The notes beneath the pieces were generated by a model that made no database searches, was not told where the DNA came from, and was given only the letters and a program-made list of their open reading frames with translations. Of a stretch of 64,000 nucleotides of DNA, positions 50,834 to 60,282 are shown one piece after another (within the stretch, counting starts at the first letter, position 1; each line of letters opens with the position of its first letter). The stretch spans positions 62,001 through 126,000 of the forward strand of contig NZ_QNUX01000009.1 in NCBI RefSeq assembly GCF_003312425.1, written 5' to 3'. The position numbers and the translations under genes are program-made. The stretch comes from Flavobacterium psychrolimnae. GTDB taxonomy: Bacteria > Bacteroidota > Bacteroidia > Flavobacteriales > Flavobacteriaceae.

Positions 50834-51016
50834 ATGGAACTCCATTTTCAAACCAAAGAAGAAAGCAATAGAAAACAATTGGAGGATTTTTTGAAATTGT
50901 CCAAAGTAGAACGTTTTTATCAGTTTTTGCGTTTGATGGAGAAAGTTAATCAATTTCCAATGAAGCATAAAAACGACATTAATTCGAATTTTATTATTCA
51001 AATAAAATCAAGCTGA
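50834..51016 (+). CDS. Small partner of a nucleotidyltransferase (possible antitoxin)
   Basis: A 60-residue protein, MELHFQTKEESNRKQLEDFL, then KLSKVERFYQFLRLMEKVNQ and a C-terminal FIIQIKSS. It starts 2 bp after the DUF4286 stop and ends 1 bp before the nucleotidyltransferase gene, which is the spacing of a small two-gene module. The helical charged middle would fit a binding partner or antitoxin. No homologous family name can be given from sequence alone. Confidence 0.6.
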   Translation: MELHFQTKEESNRKQLEDFLKLSKVERFYQFLRLMEKVNQFPMKHKNDINSNFIIQIKSS

Positions 51017-51017
51017 T

Positions 51018-51476
51018 ATGTTTCAAAAATGGGAAGAAAATATCAATCAATTCATTTCTATTGCCAATAAGCATAAAGTAAGAATGTTGATGGTTGGCGG
51101 AGGAGCGGTAAATTTTCATGGATACCAGCGCCATTCCGCGGATGTCGATTTTTGGATAGAGACCACGGATGAAAACTTTAAAAAACTAGTAGCCGTTTTT
51201 AATGAAATGGGATATGAAATTGATGATTTTCCCGAAAATGTAAAAAAACAAGAACAAAATATTTCCGTTAAATTCTCTCCTGTAGACTTAGATTTAGAGT
51301 TAATTACAAAATTTTCTGTAAATAAAACTTTTTCTGAAGCGTTTGAAAGCAGCGAAGAAGTACAAGTGAATGACAATCTTTTTTTAAAATGGAATGTACT
51401 GTCACTAGAGGATTTAATAACAAGCAAAATTAAAGAAAACAGACCTAAGGATTTATTGGATATTCAGCAATTGTGA
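51018..51476 (+). CDS. MNT/AbiEii-type nucleotidyltransferase
   Basis: A 152-residue protein of the Pol-beta-like nucleotidyltransferase fold. MLMVGGGAVNFHGYQRHSAD has the GG and the first acidic pair (D42, D44), and PVDLDLEL gives the third acidic residue (D90/D92). The tail SLEDLITSKIKENRPKDLLD is the family's C-terminal signature. Such proteins act as toxins or as antitoxins in type IV and MNT-HEPN systems. No HEPN protein is adjacent. It sits just before rsmA. Confidence 0.75.
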   Translation: MFQKWEENINQFISIANKHKVRMLMVGGGAVNFHGYQRHSADVDFWIETTDENFKKLVAVFNEMGYEIDDFPENVKKQEQNISVKFSPVDLDLELITKFSVNKTFSEAFESSEEVQVNDNLFLKWNVLSLEDLITSKIKENRPKDLLDIQQL

Positions 51477-51538
51477 GAAATAAACAAAAAACCATAAAAT
51501 TAGGGCAATAAAAAATACTGAAATTATTCAGCATAAAC

Positions 51539-52318
51539 ATGGAAAAAGTAACAGCCAAAAAACACCTCGGACAACACTTCTTGAAAGACGAAAGCATTGC
51601 AAAAGACATTGCTGACACGTTGAATTTAGAAGGATATGATGATGTATTAGAGATAGGTCCGGGAATGGGAGTTTTAACAAAATATTTATTGGAGAAACCG
51701 GTGAATACCTACGTTATTGAAATCGATATGGAATCAGTGACGTATTTGGACCAAAATTATCCAAAATTAAAAGACAGAATCATTTCTAAAGATTTTTTGA
51801 AGTATGATATCAATGAAACTTTTGAAGGGAAACAGTTCGCTATAATTGGGAATTTCCCGTATAATATTTCGACACAAATTGTGTTCAGAACTTTGGAATA
51901 CCGCGATCAGATTCCGGAATTTGCGGGAATGTTCCAGAAAGAAGTAGCGCAACGTATTTGTGAAAAAAAGGGAACAAAAGCGTATGGAATTCTGTCAGTT
52001 TTGGTTCAGGCTTTTTATGATGCCGAATATTTATTCACGGTGGATGAAAATGTATTTATTCCGCCACCAAAGGTAAAATCAGGTGTTTTACGTTTGCGCA
52101 GAAAGAAAGATTACAGTTTGCCTTGCGGCGAAAAATTGTTTTTTACCGTAGTGAAAACGGCTTTTCAACAACGACGCAAAACGTTACGAAACAGTTTGAA
52201 AACTTTAAATTTGTCGGATAGTTTAAGAGAAGATGAAATTTTTAATCTTCGACCAGAACAATTAAATGTAGAACAGTTCATAGCACTTACCCAAAAAATA
52301 GAAGCCGATGGAGTTTAA
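51539..52318 (+). CDS. rsmA: 16S rRNA (adenine1518/1519-N6,N6)-dimethyltransferase
   Basis: KsgA methylates two adenines near the 3' end of 16S rRNA during 30S assembly. At 259 residues it is normal. The N terminus [20 protein letters not shown], the SAM loop [11 protein letters not shown] and the catalytic NFPYNIS are all seen, with [12 protein letters not shown] later. It overlaps mgtE by 11 bp, so those two are translationally coupled. Confidence 0.97.
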   Translation: MEKVTAKKHLGQHFLKDESIAKDIADTLNLEGYDDVLEIGPGMGVLTKYLLEKPVNTYVIEIDMESVTYLDQNYPKLKDRIISKDFLKYDINETFEGKQFAIIGNFPYNISTQIVFRTLEYRDQIPEFAGMFQKEVAQRICEKKGTKAYGILSVLVQAFYDAEYLFTVDENVFIPPPKVKSGVLRLRRKKDYSLPCGEKLFFTVVKTAFQQRRKTLRNSLKTLNLSDSLREDEIFNLRPEQLNVEQFIALTQKIEADGV

Positions 52319-53660
52319 AATCAGCAAAGAATTAATACAAGAATTAGAGCAGCTCATTCAAAATAAAAACGACCAGCAACTGGAAGTATTATTGAATGAT
52401 ATGCACCATGCTGATATTGCTGAAATTCTGGATGAGCTTGATTTTAATGAAGCGACCTATATTTTTAAAGTTTTAGACAGTGAAAAAACCGCCGAAATCC
52501 TTCTGGAACTAGAAGATGATTTGCGGGAAAATATATTAAGCAGGCTTTCGCCAAAAGAGATTGCGGAAGAATTAGATGAGCTGGAAACAAATGATGCAGC
52601 CGATATTATTGCGGAGCTTTCCAAAGATTTGAAAGCCGAAGTAATATCAGAACTTCAGGATGTTGAGCACGCCAAAGATATTGTTGACTTGTTGCGTTAT
52701 GACGAAGATACCGCTGGTGGAATCATGCACAAGGAATTGGTCAAAGTCAATGAAAATTGGAATGTCCTGACGTGTGTAAAAGAAATGCGCATTCAGGCCG
52801 AAAATATCTCCAGAGTCCATTCGATTTATGTCGTGGATGATGAAGACCGACTGAAAGGGCGTTTATCACTCAAGGATTTATTGACCACTTCTTCCAGAAC
52901 ACCGGTAAGTGATGTTTACATCCGAAAATTAAACTCCGTAAAAGTAGATACCGAAGATGTTGAGGTGGCCCGAATCATGCAAAAATACGATTTAGAAGCT
53001 ATTCCTGTCGTAGATGAAATGGGACGATTAGTAGGTCGAATCACTATTGATGACATTGTGGATGTAATCAAGGATGAAGCCGATGAGGATTACCAGTTGG
53101 CAGCAGGTATCTCGCAAGACGTAGAGGCAGATGACAGCATATTTGAACATACAAAAGCACGATTACCTTGGCTAGTTTTGGCTCTTTTAGGCGGTTTTAT
53201 CTCCGTAAAAGTGCTCGGATTATTTGAAGGAGCAATGCTTCTGCACGGAAACTTATTCTTTTTCACGCCGCTTATTGCTGCAATGGCAGGAAATGTTGGG
53301 GTGCAATCATCAGCAATTATTGTGCAGGGTTTGGCTAACAATACGTCGAGCGGATCCTTGTTTAATCGATTGGTCAAAGAAGTGTCTCTAAGCTTATTAA
53401 ACGGACTGATTTTAGCGACGATATTGTTTTTAGGAAGTCATTTTCTGTTGAATGTTGAAATTATAATCGGAGTTATTGTTACCGTAGCATTGATGTCGGT
53501 AATTATTATTGCTTCATTAATAGGCACTTTTGTTCCGTTATTATTGGATAAATTTGGTATTGACCCCGCTTTGGCTACCGGACCGTTCATCACAACAAGT
53601 AATGATATTTGTGGAATTCTAATTTATTTTTCGATAGCAAAAATGATTTTAGGGTTTTAA
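52308..53660 (+). CDS. mgtE: Magnesium transporter MgtE
   Basis: Mg2+ channel of 450 residues. Residues 1-120 form the acidic superhelical N domain ([18 protein letters not shown]), 130-260 hold two CBS domains that sense cytosolic Mg (VMRIQ-like [34 protein letters not shown]), and 280-450 are five helices with [20 protein letters not shown] and [12 protein letters not shown] ion-pore motifs. It begins inside the last codons of rsmA. Confidence 0.96.
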   Translation: MEFKISKELIQELEQLIQNKNDQQLEVLLNDMHHADIAEILDELDFNEATYIFKVLDSEKTAEILLELEDDLRENILSRLSPKEIAEELDELETNDAADIIAELSKDLKAEVISELQDVEHAKDIVDLLRYDEDTAGGIMHKELVKVNENWNVLTCVKEMRIQAENISRVHSIYVVDDEDRLKGRLSLKDLLTTSSRTPVSDVYIRKLNSVKVDTEDVEVARIMQKYDLEAIPVVDEMGRLVGRITIDDIVDVIKDEADEDYQLAAGISQDVEADDSIFEHTKARLPWLVLALLGGFISVKVLGLFEGAMLLHGNLFFFTPLIAAMAGNVGVQSSAIIVQGLANNTSSGSLFNRLVKEVSLSLLNGLILATILFLGSHFLLNVEIIIGVIVTVALMSVIIIASLIGTFVPLLLDKFGIDPALATGPFITTSNDICGILIYFSIAKMILGF

Positions 53661-53818
53661 AATAGAAGCAAGAGAATAGAACAAAGAATAAAGAGGATAG
53701 AATATTGAGAAGGAATTCAACAACAAACTAATACAACTATAACTACACAACCAACACTTTTCTTTAACAACTTACTTTCATTTGGATACTGTTAGGGAGA
53801 GGAAAAACCACAACCAGC

Positions 53819-54595
53819 ATGAAAGTACACATCATTGGCGGCGGAAACTTAGGTGTTTCTATTGCATTAGGATTATCAAAATTTTCTCCGGAAAATCAAG
53901 TCACTATAACCCGAAGAAACACATCCAGTATTTTGTATCTTGAAAAACTGGGTGCTACAGTTTCCACGAATAATATCCATCAGATTCAGGAAGCTGATGT
54001 CATTATTTTGACCATAAAACCGTATCAAGTAGATACCGTTTTAGCCGAAATCCTTCCTGTGATTTCCAATAAAATCATTGCTTCGGCAGTTAGCGGCTTA
54101 TCCATAGAAAATTTACAAAACAAAATCGGTACTGCTAATAGTGCGATCCGAATAATGCCCAATATTGCGGCACAATTTGGCGCTTCAGCTACTTGTATTG
54201 CGTTTCATGAAAAAGACAAAGAGAAGGGACAAGACGTAGTTTCCCTTTTTCAGAGTTTGGGAACCGCACCTATTATTGACGAAAAACTAATGGATGCAGC
54301 AACCGTTTTGGCGGCCAGCGGAACTGCTTTTGCATTGCGATACATTCGCGCATCGATGCAAGCCGGAATTGAAATAGGATTCGATTGGCAGACCGCTTTG
54401 GCAATTTCAGCACAAACCGTAAAAGGCGCTGCCGAAATGCTACTAGAAGAAAAAGTACACCCGGAACAATTAATTGACCGTGTGACCACACCACAAGGCT
54501 GCACGATTGCGGGATTGAACGAAATGGAAATGCACGGATTCAGTTCGTCATTGATTCGAGGAATCAAAACTTCATTGAAACAAATCAAGGGGTAA
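53819..54595 (+). CDS. proC: Pyrroline-5-carboxylate reductase
   Basis: Last step of proline synthesis, NAD(P)H-dependent. The cofactor fold starts MKVHIIGGGNLGVSIALGL; SAVSGLSIENLQNKI and RIMPNIAAQFGASATCIAFH follow, and the C-terminal helical half has the TTPQGCTIAGLNEME substrate loop. It has 258 residues, normal for the family. The 158-bp gap before it is AT-rich and shows no clear regulatory site. Terminator-like structure was not seen after it. Confidence 0.95.
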   Translation: MKVHIIGGGNLGVSIALGLSKFSPENQVTITRRNTSSILYLEKLGATVSTNNIHQIQEADVIILTIKPYQVDTVLAEILPVISNKIIASAVSGLSIENLQNKIGTANSAIRIMPNIAAQFGASATCIAFHEKDKEKGQDVVSLFQSLGTAPIIDEKLMDAATVLAASGTAFALRYIRASMQAGIEIGFDWQTALAISAQTVKGAAEMLLEEKVHPEQLIDRVTTPQGCTIAGLNEMEMHGFSSSLIRGIKTSLKQIKG

Positions 54596-54699
54596 ATCTC
54601 CATTTCCGTTTCCGTAAAATATTCGCATATAAGCTGCGCAAATGTCTCTGACTTTGCGCAATTTTTTTACTTAAGCTTAGCAAATATTGATCTTTCATA

Positions 54700-54732
54700 T
54701 TTGTATAAGCATTCAAATAAATCCTATATTTG
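54700..54732 (+). promoter_or_regulatory. Promoter of Dabb gene
   Basis: TTTG (54700-54703), 21 nt, TATATTTG (54725-54732), exact consensus, 13 nt before the ATG at 54746. Confidence 0.65.
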
Positions 54733-54745
54733 GAAAAAAACTACC

Positions 54746-55126
54746 ATGAAAAAACTACTTCTATTAACGCTTATTTTAATTTCAAGTTACACTGTAAGCG
54801 CCCAACAAAATAAGCAAAAACAATTGCTTAGACATGTAGTGATGTTTGGTTGGAAACCAGGAACCGATGCCGCTGCAATTGACAAAGTGGTAACTGCTTT
54901 TGGAGACTTGGAACATAAAATTAAATTAATAAAAGCCTATGAATGGGGAATTAACAACAGTCCTGAAAACTTGAATAATGGTTTGACGCATTGTTTTACC
55001 CTAACATTCAAAAGTGAAGCCGATAGAGATGCGTATTTGATTCATCCGGATCACAAAGCTTTTGTGGCTGTTTTGAGTCCGGCACCAGATAAAGTCACAG
55101 TAGTAGATTATTGGACAAATAACTAA
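54746..55126 (+). CDS. Exported Dabb (stress-responsive A/B barrel) protein
   Basis: A 126-residue exported protein (signal MKKLLLLTLILISSYTVSAQ) with a Dabb-domain ferredoxin-like dimer fold: LLRHVVMFGWKPGTDAAAID, then NNGLTHCFTLTFKSEADRDA and LIHPDHKAFVAVLSP. The family binds or degrades small aromatic or stress compounds in some bacteria. The ATG at 54746 is chosen because the open frame before it runs through the promoter. It ends before a strong terminator. Confidence 0.87.
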   Translation: MKKLLLLTLILISSYTVSAQQNKQKQLLRHVVMFGWKPGTDAAAIDKVVTAFGDLEHKIKLIKAYEWGINNSPENLNNGLTHCFTLTFKSEADRDAYLIHPDHKAFVAVLSPAPDKVTVVDYWTNN

Positions 55127-55189
55127 ACAGAGAGACACAATCCAAATAATGGATTTAGTTTTTAAATAAAATTTAAACTAACATAAAAA

Positions 55190-55224
55190 AACCTTCGTTT
55201 AATCTCTTAAACGAAGATTTTTTT
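55190..55224. terminator. Bidirectional terminator, Dabb and nhaA genes
   Basis: Perfect 10-bp stem CTTCGTTTAA / TTAAACGAAG, 4-nt loop, T-run on both sides. Confidence 0.85.
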
Positions 55225-55240
55225 ATGAAATAGATTGTAG

Positions 55241-56410
55241 CTAAACTTTCTTGGATTGTTTTTTTGCTTTAGCGGGTTTCAAATTAAATTTCAACCATAA
55301 AAAACCAATGGTTCCTGCTATAAAAGAAGCAACCAGAATTGCAATTTTAGAATACGTGATTACTTCTTCTCCATCATTTTTGAAGGCAAGCAATGTTATG
55401 AAAATAGACATTGTAAATCCTATTCCACCCAGCATTCCTGCGCCTAGAATAGTGCTCCATTTTAAATCTCTTGGCAGCGTACAAATCCCTAAACTCACGG
55501 CAAGGAATGAAAACAACCAAATCCCTAATGGTTTTCCTACCACAAGGCCTAACATAATTCCAATTGTGTTGGGGTGATTCAATCCCTCATGCCAATCGGA
55601 GTTTATAGCAATACACGTATTGGCTATTGCAAATAACGGAAGGATAAAAAACGCTACCGGATAATGTAAAAAATGCTGTAATCGATAGGAAGATGTCTTC
55701 TTGCCTCCATCACCAAATGGAATTACAAAGGCTAATAATACTCCGGTTACAGTAGCGTGAACACCAGAATTTAGCATGAAATACCACATTGCAGCACCAC
55801 CAATTAAATAGGGAATAAGACTGTGTACTTTTCTTCGGTTCAGGATAAACAAACCACCCATAATGGCAAAAGCAATCAGCAAATTCATATAAGCAATGGT
55901 GTCTGTATAAAATATGGCAATTACCATAATAGCACCTAAGTCATCAATTACGGCAAGTGCGGTTAGGAAAACTTTTAAAGAGGTAGGAACACGATTTCCT
56001 AAAAGGGACAAAATACCAATTGCAAAAGCAATATCTGTCGCCATCGGAATTCCGGCTCCGTTTTGTGTGATTGTTCCAAAATTTAATAATAAAAAGATTC
56101 CTGCCGGGACAACCATTCCTCCCAAGGCACCAAAAATAGGCAATGCCGCGTTTTTTATACTGGATAATTCGCCTTGATACATTTCGCGTTCTAATTCTAA
56201 ACCAATGAGTAGAAAGAAAATCGCCATTAGGCCATCATTAATCCAGTGTGTAATGGAATGGCTTCCAATATCAGTTCCCCAAAAAGCAATATATTCGGTT
56301 TGAAAAGATGAATTAGCCAATAACATGGAAACTATGGTAACAAATAGTAGTAAGAGTCCGCCTGATTTTTCGCTTTCAAAAAAAGCTTTGAAGGTTTTTG
56401 TCAATTTCAT
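55241..56410 (-). CDS. nhaA: Na+/H+ antiporter NhaA
   Basis: Electrogenic sodium-proton antiporter of 389 residues with about twelve helices. The two ion-binding aspartates lie in AVIDDLGAIMVIAIFYT, and IPMATDIAFAIGILSLLG is the conserved fourth helix region. The C terminus LKPAKAKKQSKKV is basic and cytoplasmic. It stands alone between a terminator and the dehydrogenase-VOC gene. It gives sodium and pH tolerance. Confidence 0.96.
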   Translation of the reverse strand: MKLTKTFKAFFESEKSGGLLLLFVTIVSMLLANSSFQTEYIAFWGTDIGSHSITHWINDGLMAIFFLLIGLELEREMYQGELSSIKNAALPIFGALGGMVVPAGIFLLLNFGTITQNGAGIPMATDIAFAIGILSLLGNRVPTSLKVFLTALAVIDDLGAIMVIAIFYTDTIAYMNLLIAFAIMGGLFILNRRKVHSLIPYLIGGAAMWYFMLNSGVHATVTGVLLAFVIPFGDGGKKTSSYRLQHFLHYPVAFFILPLFAIANTCIAINSDWHEGLNHPNTIGIMLGLVVGKPLGIWLFSFLAVSLGICTLPRDLKWSTILGAGMLGGIGFTMSIFITLLAFKNDGEEVITYSKIAILVASFIAGTIGFLWLKFNLKPAKAKKQSKKV

Positions 56411-56556
56411 TTTTGGATTTTAATTTATTCTAAATATAAGATGTAGAACAAAAAATTATAAAACGCTAATTTACGATTTTACGAGCTAATTTCCTCCGAT
56501 AAATCAATAAACCGTAATTTTTTTTGTTAATTTGAAGGATCAAAAACCGAACAATT

Positions 56557-57906
56557 ATGGATATCAAAATCCTTCATATAGACAGTAATCATCCCATACT
56601 TTGGGATCAGTTGCATCAATCTGGATTTATAAATCACAGTGATTTTTCCTCTTCAAAAGAAGAGATTGAGGCCAAAATTCAGGATTATCATGGAATTGTA
56701 ATTCGAAGCCGATTTAAGATTGACAAAGAATTTTTGGACAAAGCCACTAATTTGCAATTCATTGCGCGTGTTGGAGCTGGATTAGAAAGTATCGATTGTG
56801 ATTATGCAACATCCAAAAACGTTACGCTCATAGCTGCTCCCGAAGGTAATAGAAATGCGGTTGCCGAACATACTTTAGGGATGATTTTATCTCTTTTTAA
56901 TAAATTGAACGAAGCTGATAGTGAGATACGAGCGGGACACTGGAATCGGGAAAGCAACCGCGGTCATGAACTGGACGGAAAAATAGTTGGGATCATTGGT
57001 TATGGAAACATGGGAAAATCTTTTGCGAAAAAACTCCGTGGTTTTGATGTGGAAGTGCTTTGTTATGATATTCAGGAAAATGTGGGTGACGCCAATGCAA
57101 AACAGGTTTCCTTACAGGAATTTCAGCAAAAAGTAGATGTAATAAGTTTGCATATTCCTTGGACTCCGGATACTGATAAAATGGTTGACAATGATTTTAT
57201 CAATGGATTTAAGAAGTCTTTTTGGATTGTAAATACGTCTCGGGGCAAGAATATTGTCACTGCCGATTTGGTTAAGGCCATGCAATCTGGGAAAATTCTC
57301 GGCGCAGCTTTGGACGTTCTGGAATATGAAAAATTATCTTTTGAAACGCTGTTTAAAGATAAACACACACCGGAAGCTTTTCAATATTTATTGAAATCCA
57401 AGAATGTGATTTTGACACCGCATATTGCCGGTTGGACTTTTGAAAGCCATGAGCGATTGGCACAAGTAATCGTTGATAAAATAAAAGCAAAGTATTTTGG
57501 TCAAGCTAAAGTTGAAGCGCCGGAGCAACGCGTTACCGGAATTGGCGGTTTCTTTTTTAAATCAAAAAACCCTAAAGAATTGGTGGCTTGGTACGGGAAA
57601 CATTTGGGTTTAAAAACCGATGATTATGGTTCTACTTTCTGGTGGAAAGACAAAGAAGGAAATGACTGTTCTACACAATGGTCGCCATTTTCGGAGGACA
57701 CCACTTATTTTGCGCCAAGCGAAAAACCGTTCATGCAAAACTTCCGAGTAAATGATTTAGAGGACTTGTTAAAAAAATTATCGGATGAAGGTGTAACAAT
57801 TGTGGGTGATATGGAGACTTATGAATATGGAAAATTTGGTTGGATAGTAGATTCCGAAGGAAATAAAATCGAACTTTGGGAACCAATTGACGCCGCATTT
57901 CAATAA
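56557..57906 (+). CDS. D-2-hydroxyacid dehydrogenase fused to a VOC (glyoxalase-like) domain
   Basis: A 449-residue protein with two parts. Residues 1-315 are a D-isomer-specific hydroxyacid dehydrogenase: NAD loop GIIGYGNMG (145-153), catalytic R229 (NTSRG), E258 or E256 (LDVLEYE) and H289 (TPHIAG). Residues 326-449, beginning RVTGIGGFFFKSKNPKELVA and ending SEGNKIELWEP, are a VOC-family domain. VOC proteins of this type are normally separate genes. The two domains are joined in frame with no stop or shift visible. Confidence 0.88.
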   Translation: MDIKILHIDSNHPILWDQLHQSGFINHSDFSSSKEEIEAKIQDYHGIVIRSRFKIDKEFLDKATNLQFIARVGAGLESIDCDYATSKNVTLIAAPEGNRNAVAEHTLGMILSLFNKLNEADSEIRAGHWNRESNRGHELDGKIVGIIGYGNMGKSFAKKLRGFDVEVLCYDIQENVGDANAKQVSLQEFQQKVDVISLHIPWTPDTDKMVDNDFINGFKKSFWIVNTSRGKNIVTADLVKAMQSGKILGAALDVLEYEKLSFETLFKDKHTPEAFQYLLKSKNVILTPHIAGWTFESHERLAQVIVDKIKAKYFGQAKVEAPEQRVTGIGGFFFKSKNPKELVAWYGKHLGLKTDDYGSTFWWKDKEGNDCSTQWSPFSEDTTYFAPSEKPFMQNFRVNDLEDLLKKLSDEGVTIVGDMETYEYGKFGWIVDSEGNKIELWEPIDAAFQ

Positions 57907-57951
57907 AATTATATTTTTAACCACTGAAAAACAACCTTATAACTATAATTT

Positions 57952-58233
57952 ATGGAAAACTCTAAAATTGAAGAATGGAATAATCCGCGACCGGTTCGTC
58001 AGGATAATAAAAAACTGCCTGCTGGAATTTTAGCGATACTTTTAGGTCCTTTAGCAATTCATAAATTCCTTTTGGGATATACCACTGAAGGGATTATCTG
58101 GTTAGTGATAAGTCTTTTTACTTGTGGAACGGTGACGTACATTTTAGGTATTATCGAAGGAATTATCTATTTGACCAAATCTGATGAAGAGTTTTACCAA
58201 ACGTATCAAGTTGGAAAAAAAGCTTGGTTCTAA
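57952..58233 (+). CDS. TM2-domain protein
   Basis: A 93-residue membrane protein with two helices joined by a short loop (about 24-70): LPAGILAILLGPLAIHKFLL, then GIIWLVISLFTCGTVTYILG. The GxxxxHKFxLG and DG-less variant of the TM2 motif identify the family. TM2 proteins are widespread but have no settled function. It follows the dehydrogenase-VOC gene by 45 bp in the same direction and could be co-transcribed. Confidence 0.85.
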   Translation: MENSKIEEWNNPRPVRQDNKKLPAGILAILLGPLAIHKFLLGYTTEGIIWLVISLFTCGTVTYILGIIEGIIYLTKSDEEFYQTYQVGKKAWF

Positions 58234-58249
58234 AATATAAAAAATCCCG

Positions 58250-58345
58250 ATTTTAATCTGTGGAAATCTGTTCAATCCGTGAAATCTGTGGCTAAAAAAT
58301 AGCACACGGATTACACGGAATTAAACAGTCAAAATCGCAGAAATC
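58250..58345. repeat. ATCCGTG/ATCTGTG imperfect inverted repeat
   Basis: Left arm 58250-58292 (AATCTGTGGAAATCTGTTCA, AATCCGTGAAATCTGTGGC) and right arm 58302-58345 (GCACACGGATTACACGGAAT). The arms pair imperfectly. Each arm is made of degenerate 9-11-bp units, as at 3366-3410. Confidence 0.65.
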
Positions 58346-58364
58346 ATTTTTTATAATTCTGAAA

Positions 58365-60167
58365 TTAATCTTCTTTATCTGCTAATTTTCGTTCAAGTTC
58401 TTTCTGAAACTCTTCCATTACGGGTTTCATGGTGCTTTCCGGAATATCTGCAATTCGGATGTACATTAATCCGTCAACGGCATTATTAAAAAGCGGATCT
58501 ACATTGAATGCTACTACTTTCGCATTCTGTTTGATGTATTTTTTGATCAAAACCGGCAAACGCAAACTTCCTGGTTCCAGTTCGTCAATAATCTTATCAA
58601 ACTTATTCAAATCGGATTCGGCTTCATCAAAAATGAAATCCTTATCGGCATCCTTCAGTTTTACTTTATACGCTTTCTTAGGATGAATATACTGTGCAAT
58701 ATACGGATCATAATAATTGGACTTCATGAATTCAATCATCAGTGATTTTGAAAAATCTGAAAATTGATTACTGATACTCACGCCGCCCAATAAAAATTTA
58801 TGTTCTGGATAACGCAAAGTCGTGTGCATAATTCCTTTCCAAAGCAGGAAAAGCGGCATTGGTTTCTGTTGGTATTCTTTGATGATAAAAGCTCTTCCCA
58901 TTTCTATGGATTTGTGCATCATATCATGCAATTCTGGTTCAAATCGGAACAAGTCGTTGAGGTAAAAACCATTTATTCCGTATTTTGGATAAATTTCTGA
59001 ACCCAATCCCATTCGGTACGCACCTGCAATTTTATTAGCTTCATTATCCCATAAAAAGAGGTGGTGATAATATTGATCATGCTTGTCTAAGTCAATAGAT
59101 TCATTTGTTCCTTCGCCCACTTCTCTGAAAGTAATTTCTCGAAGACGGCCTATTTCATGAAGGATATTTGGTATTTTTTTTGCTTCTGCAAGAAACACTT
59201 CGTAATTTTTACTTTGTAAAAGGCGACAATCCGTACTTCGCAAAGCATCCACTTCTTTGGTCATTTTGTCTTGGCTGGCAGCAGTGACAATTGTTTTTGG
59301 GCTTTTAGGAATTTTTAAAGTAGGCGTTGGCAAAAAAGGAATTTCTTTCTCGAAAGGATTGGCCAACATGTATGTTTTTTTTCTTAGAAATTCAGAGTAT
59401 TCCTCTAAAGTCTTGTGCTCGTTTTGTTCGCTTACTGAAATTGGTTTTCCAATACGGACTTTAATCACGCGATGTTTTTGACTAAATACTTCCGACGGCA
59501 GTTTTGCCGTTCTAAAAGTCCCGCTTATTTTAGAAAGCAAATAAAATAACCGACTATTTTTAGCGTGAAAATAAATAGGCACAACAGGTACTTGTGCTTT
59601 TCGAATAACTTTGATAGCACCTTCTTCCCAAGGTTTGTCTACCATTAATTTTCCATCTTTGTAGGTTGAAACTTCACCTGCGGGGAAAATTCCTAGCGGT
59701 TTCCCATCACTCAAATGACGAAATGTTTCTTTTAATCCTACCACACTCGATTTTGTATCCTTGTGATTTTCAAAAGGATTTACTGGCATGATGTATTTCT
59801 TGAGCGGCTCAATGCGATGCAAAAGAAAATTGGCGATAATTTTGAAATTTGGTTCTCTTTCCAGCATCAATTTCAATAACAAAACCCCATCAATTCCTCC
59901 CAATGGATGATTTGAAATCGTGATATAAGCACCTTCCTTTGGCAAACGTTTTAAATCCTCTTCGGGAATTTCGAATTTTATTTGTAAATCATCAAGTATG
60001 CCATTCAGGAAATCAACTTCTGTTAAATGTTTATTTCTGTCGTATACTTTGTTTAAAGTGGAGATTTTTAGCACCTTCATTAGCATCCAGCCGGAAAAAG
60101 TACCTAAAACCCCGTACTTATCAGCATTTATTGCTTTTGCAACTTCTTTCGCGGTTACTAAACCCAT
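58365..60167 (-). CDS. olsF: Bifunctional ornithine-lipid synthase-like acyltransferase
   Basis: Membrane-associated enzyme of 600 residues. N-terminal half (about 70-280): PlsC-like acyltransferase with SNHPLGGIDGVLLL and the FPAGEVSTYKDG motif. C-terminal half (about 310-600): GNAT-like acyltransferase with AGAYRMGLGSEIYPKYGING and SIEMGRAFIIKEYQQKP. This order matches OlsF of Flavobacterium johnsoniae and Serratia, which N-acylates ornithine and then O-acylates it. Other lysophospholipid roles are not excluded. It is convergent with the TM2 gene and divergent from xth. Confidence 0.85.
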   Translation of the reverse strand: MGLVTAKEVAKAINADKYGVLGTFSGWMLMKVLKISTLNKVYDRNKHLTEVDFLNGILDDLQIKFEIPEEDLKRLPKEGAYITISNHPLGGIDGVLLLKLMLEREPNFKIIANFLLHRIEPLKKYIMPVNPFENHKDTKSSVVGLKETFRHLSDGKPLGIFPAGEVSTYKDGKLMVDKPWEEGAIKVIRKAQVPVVPIYFHAKNSRLFYLLSKISGTFRTAKLPSEVFSQKHRVIKVRIGKPISVSEQNEHKTLEEYSEFLRKKTYMLANPFEKEIPFLPTPTLKIPKSPKTIVTAASQDKMTKEVDALRSTDCRLLQSKNYEVFLAEAKKIPNILHEIGRLREITFREVGEGTNESIDLDKHDQYYHHLFLWDNEANKIAGAYRMGLGSEIYPKYGINGFYLNDLFRFEPELHDMMHKSIEMGRAFIIKEYQQKPMPLFLLWKGIMHTTLRYPEHKFLLGGVSISNQFSDFSKSLMIEFMKSNYYDPYIAQYIHPKKAYKVKLKDADKDFIFDEAESDLNKFDKIIDELEPGSLRLPVLIKKYIKQNAKVVAFNVDPLFNNAVDGLMYIRIADIPESTMKPVMEEFQKELERKLADKED

Positions 60168-60282
60168 GTATTTTTTGTTTTTTTAGAGCAAGAAACAAAG
60201 ATAGCAAAAAACTCCATTTTCTCTATTTTTCTCCATCAAACTTCTACTTTTTTGTTACATTTGGAAATCAAAAAATACTTTA

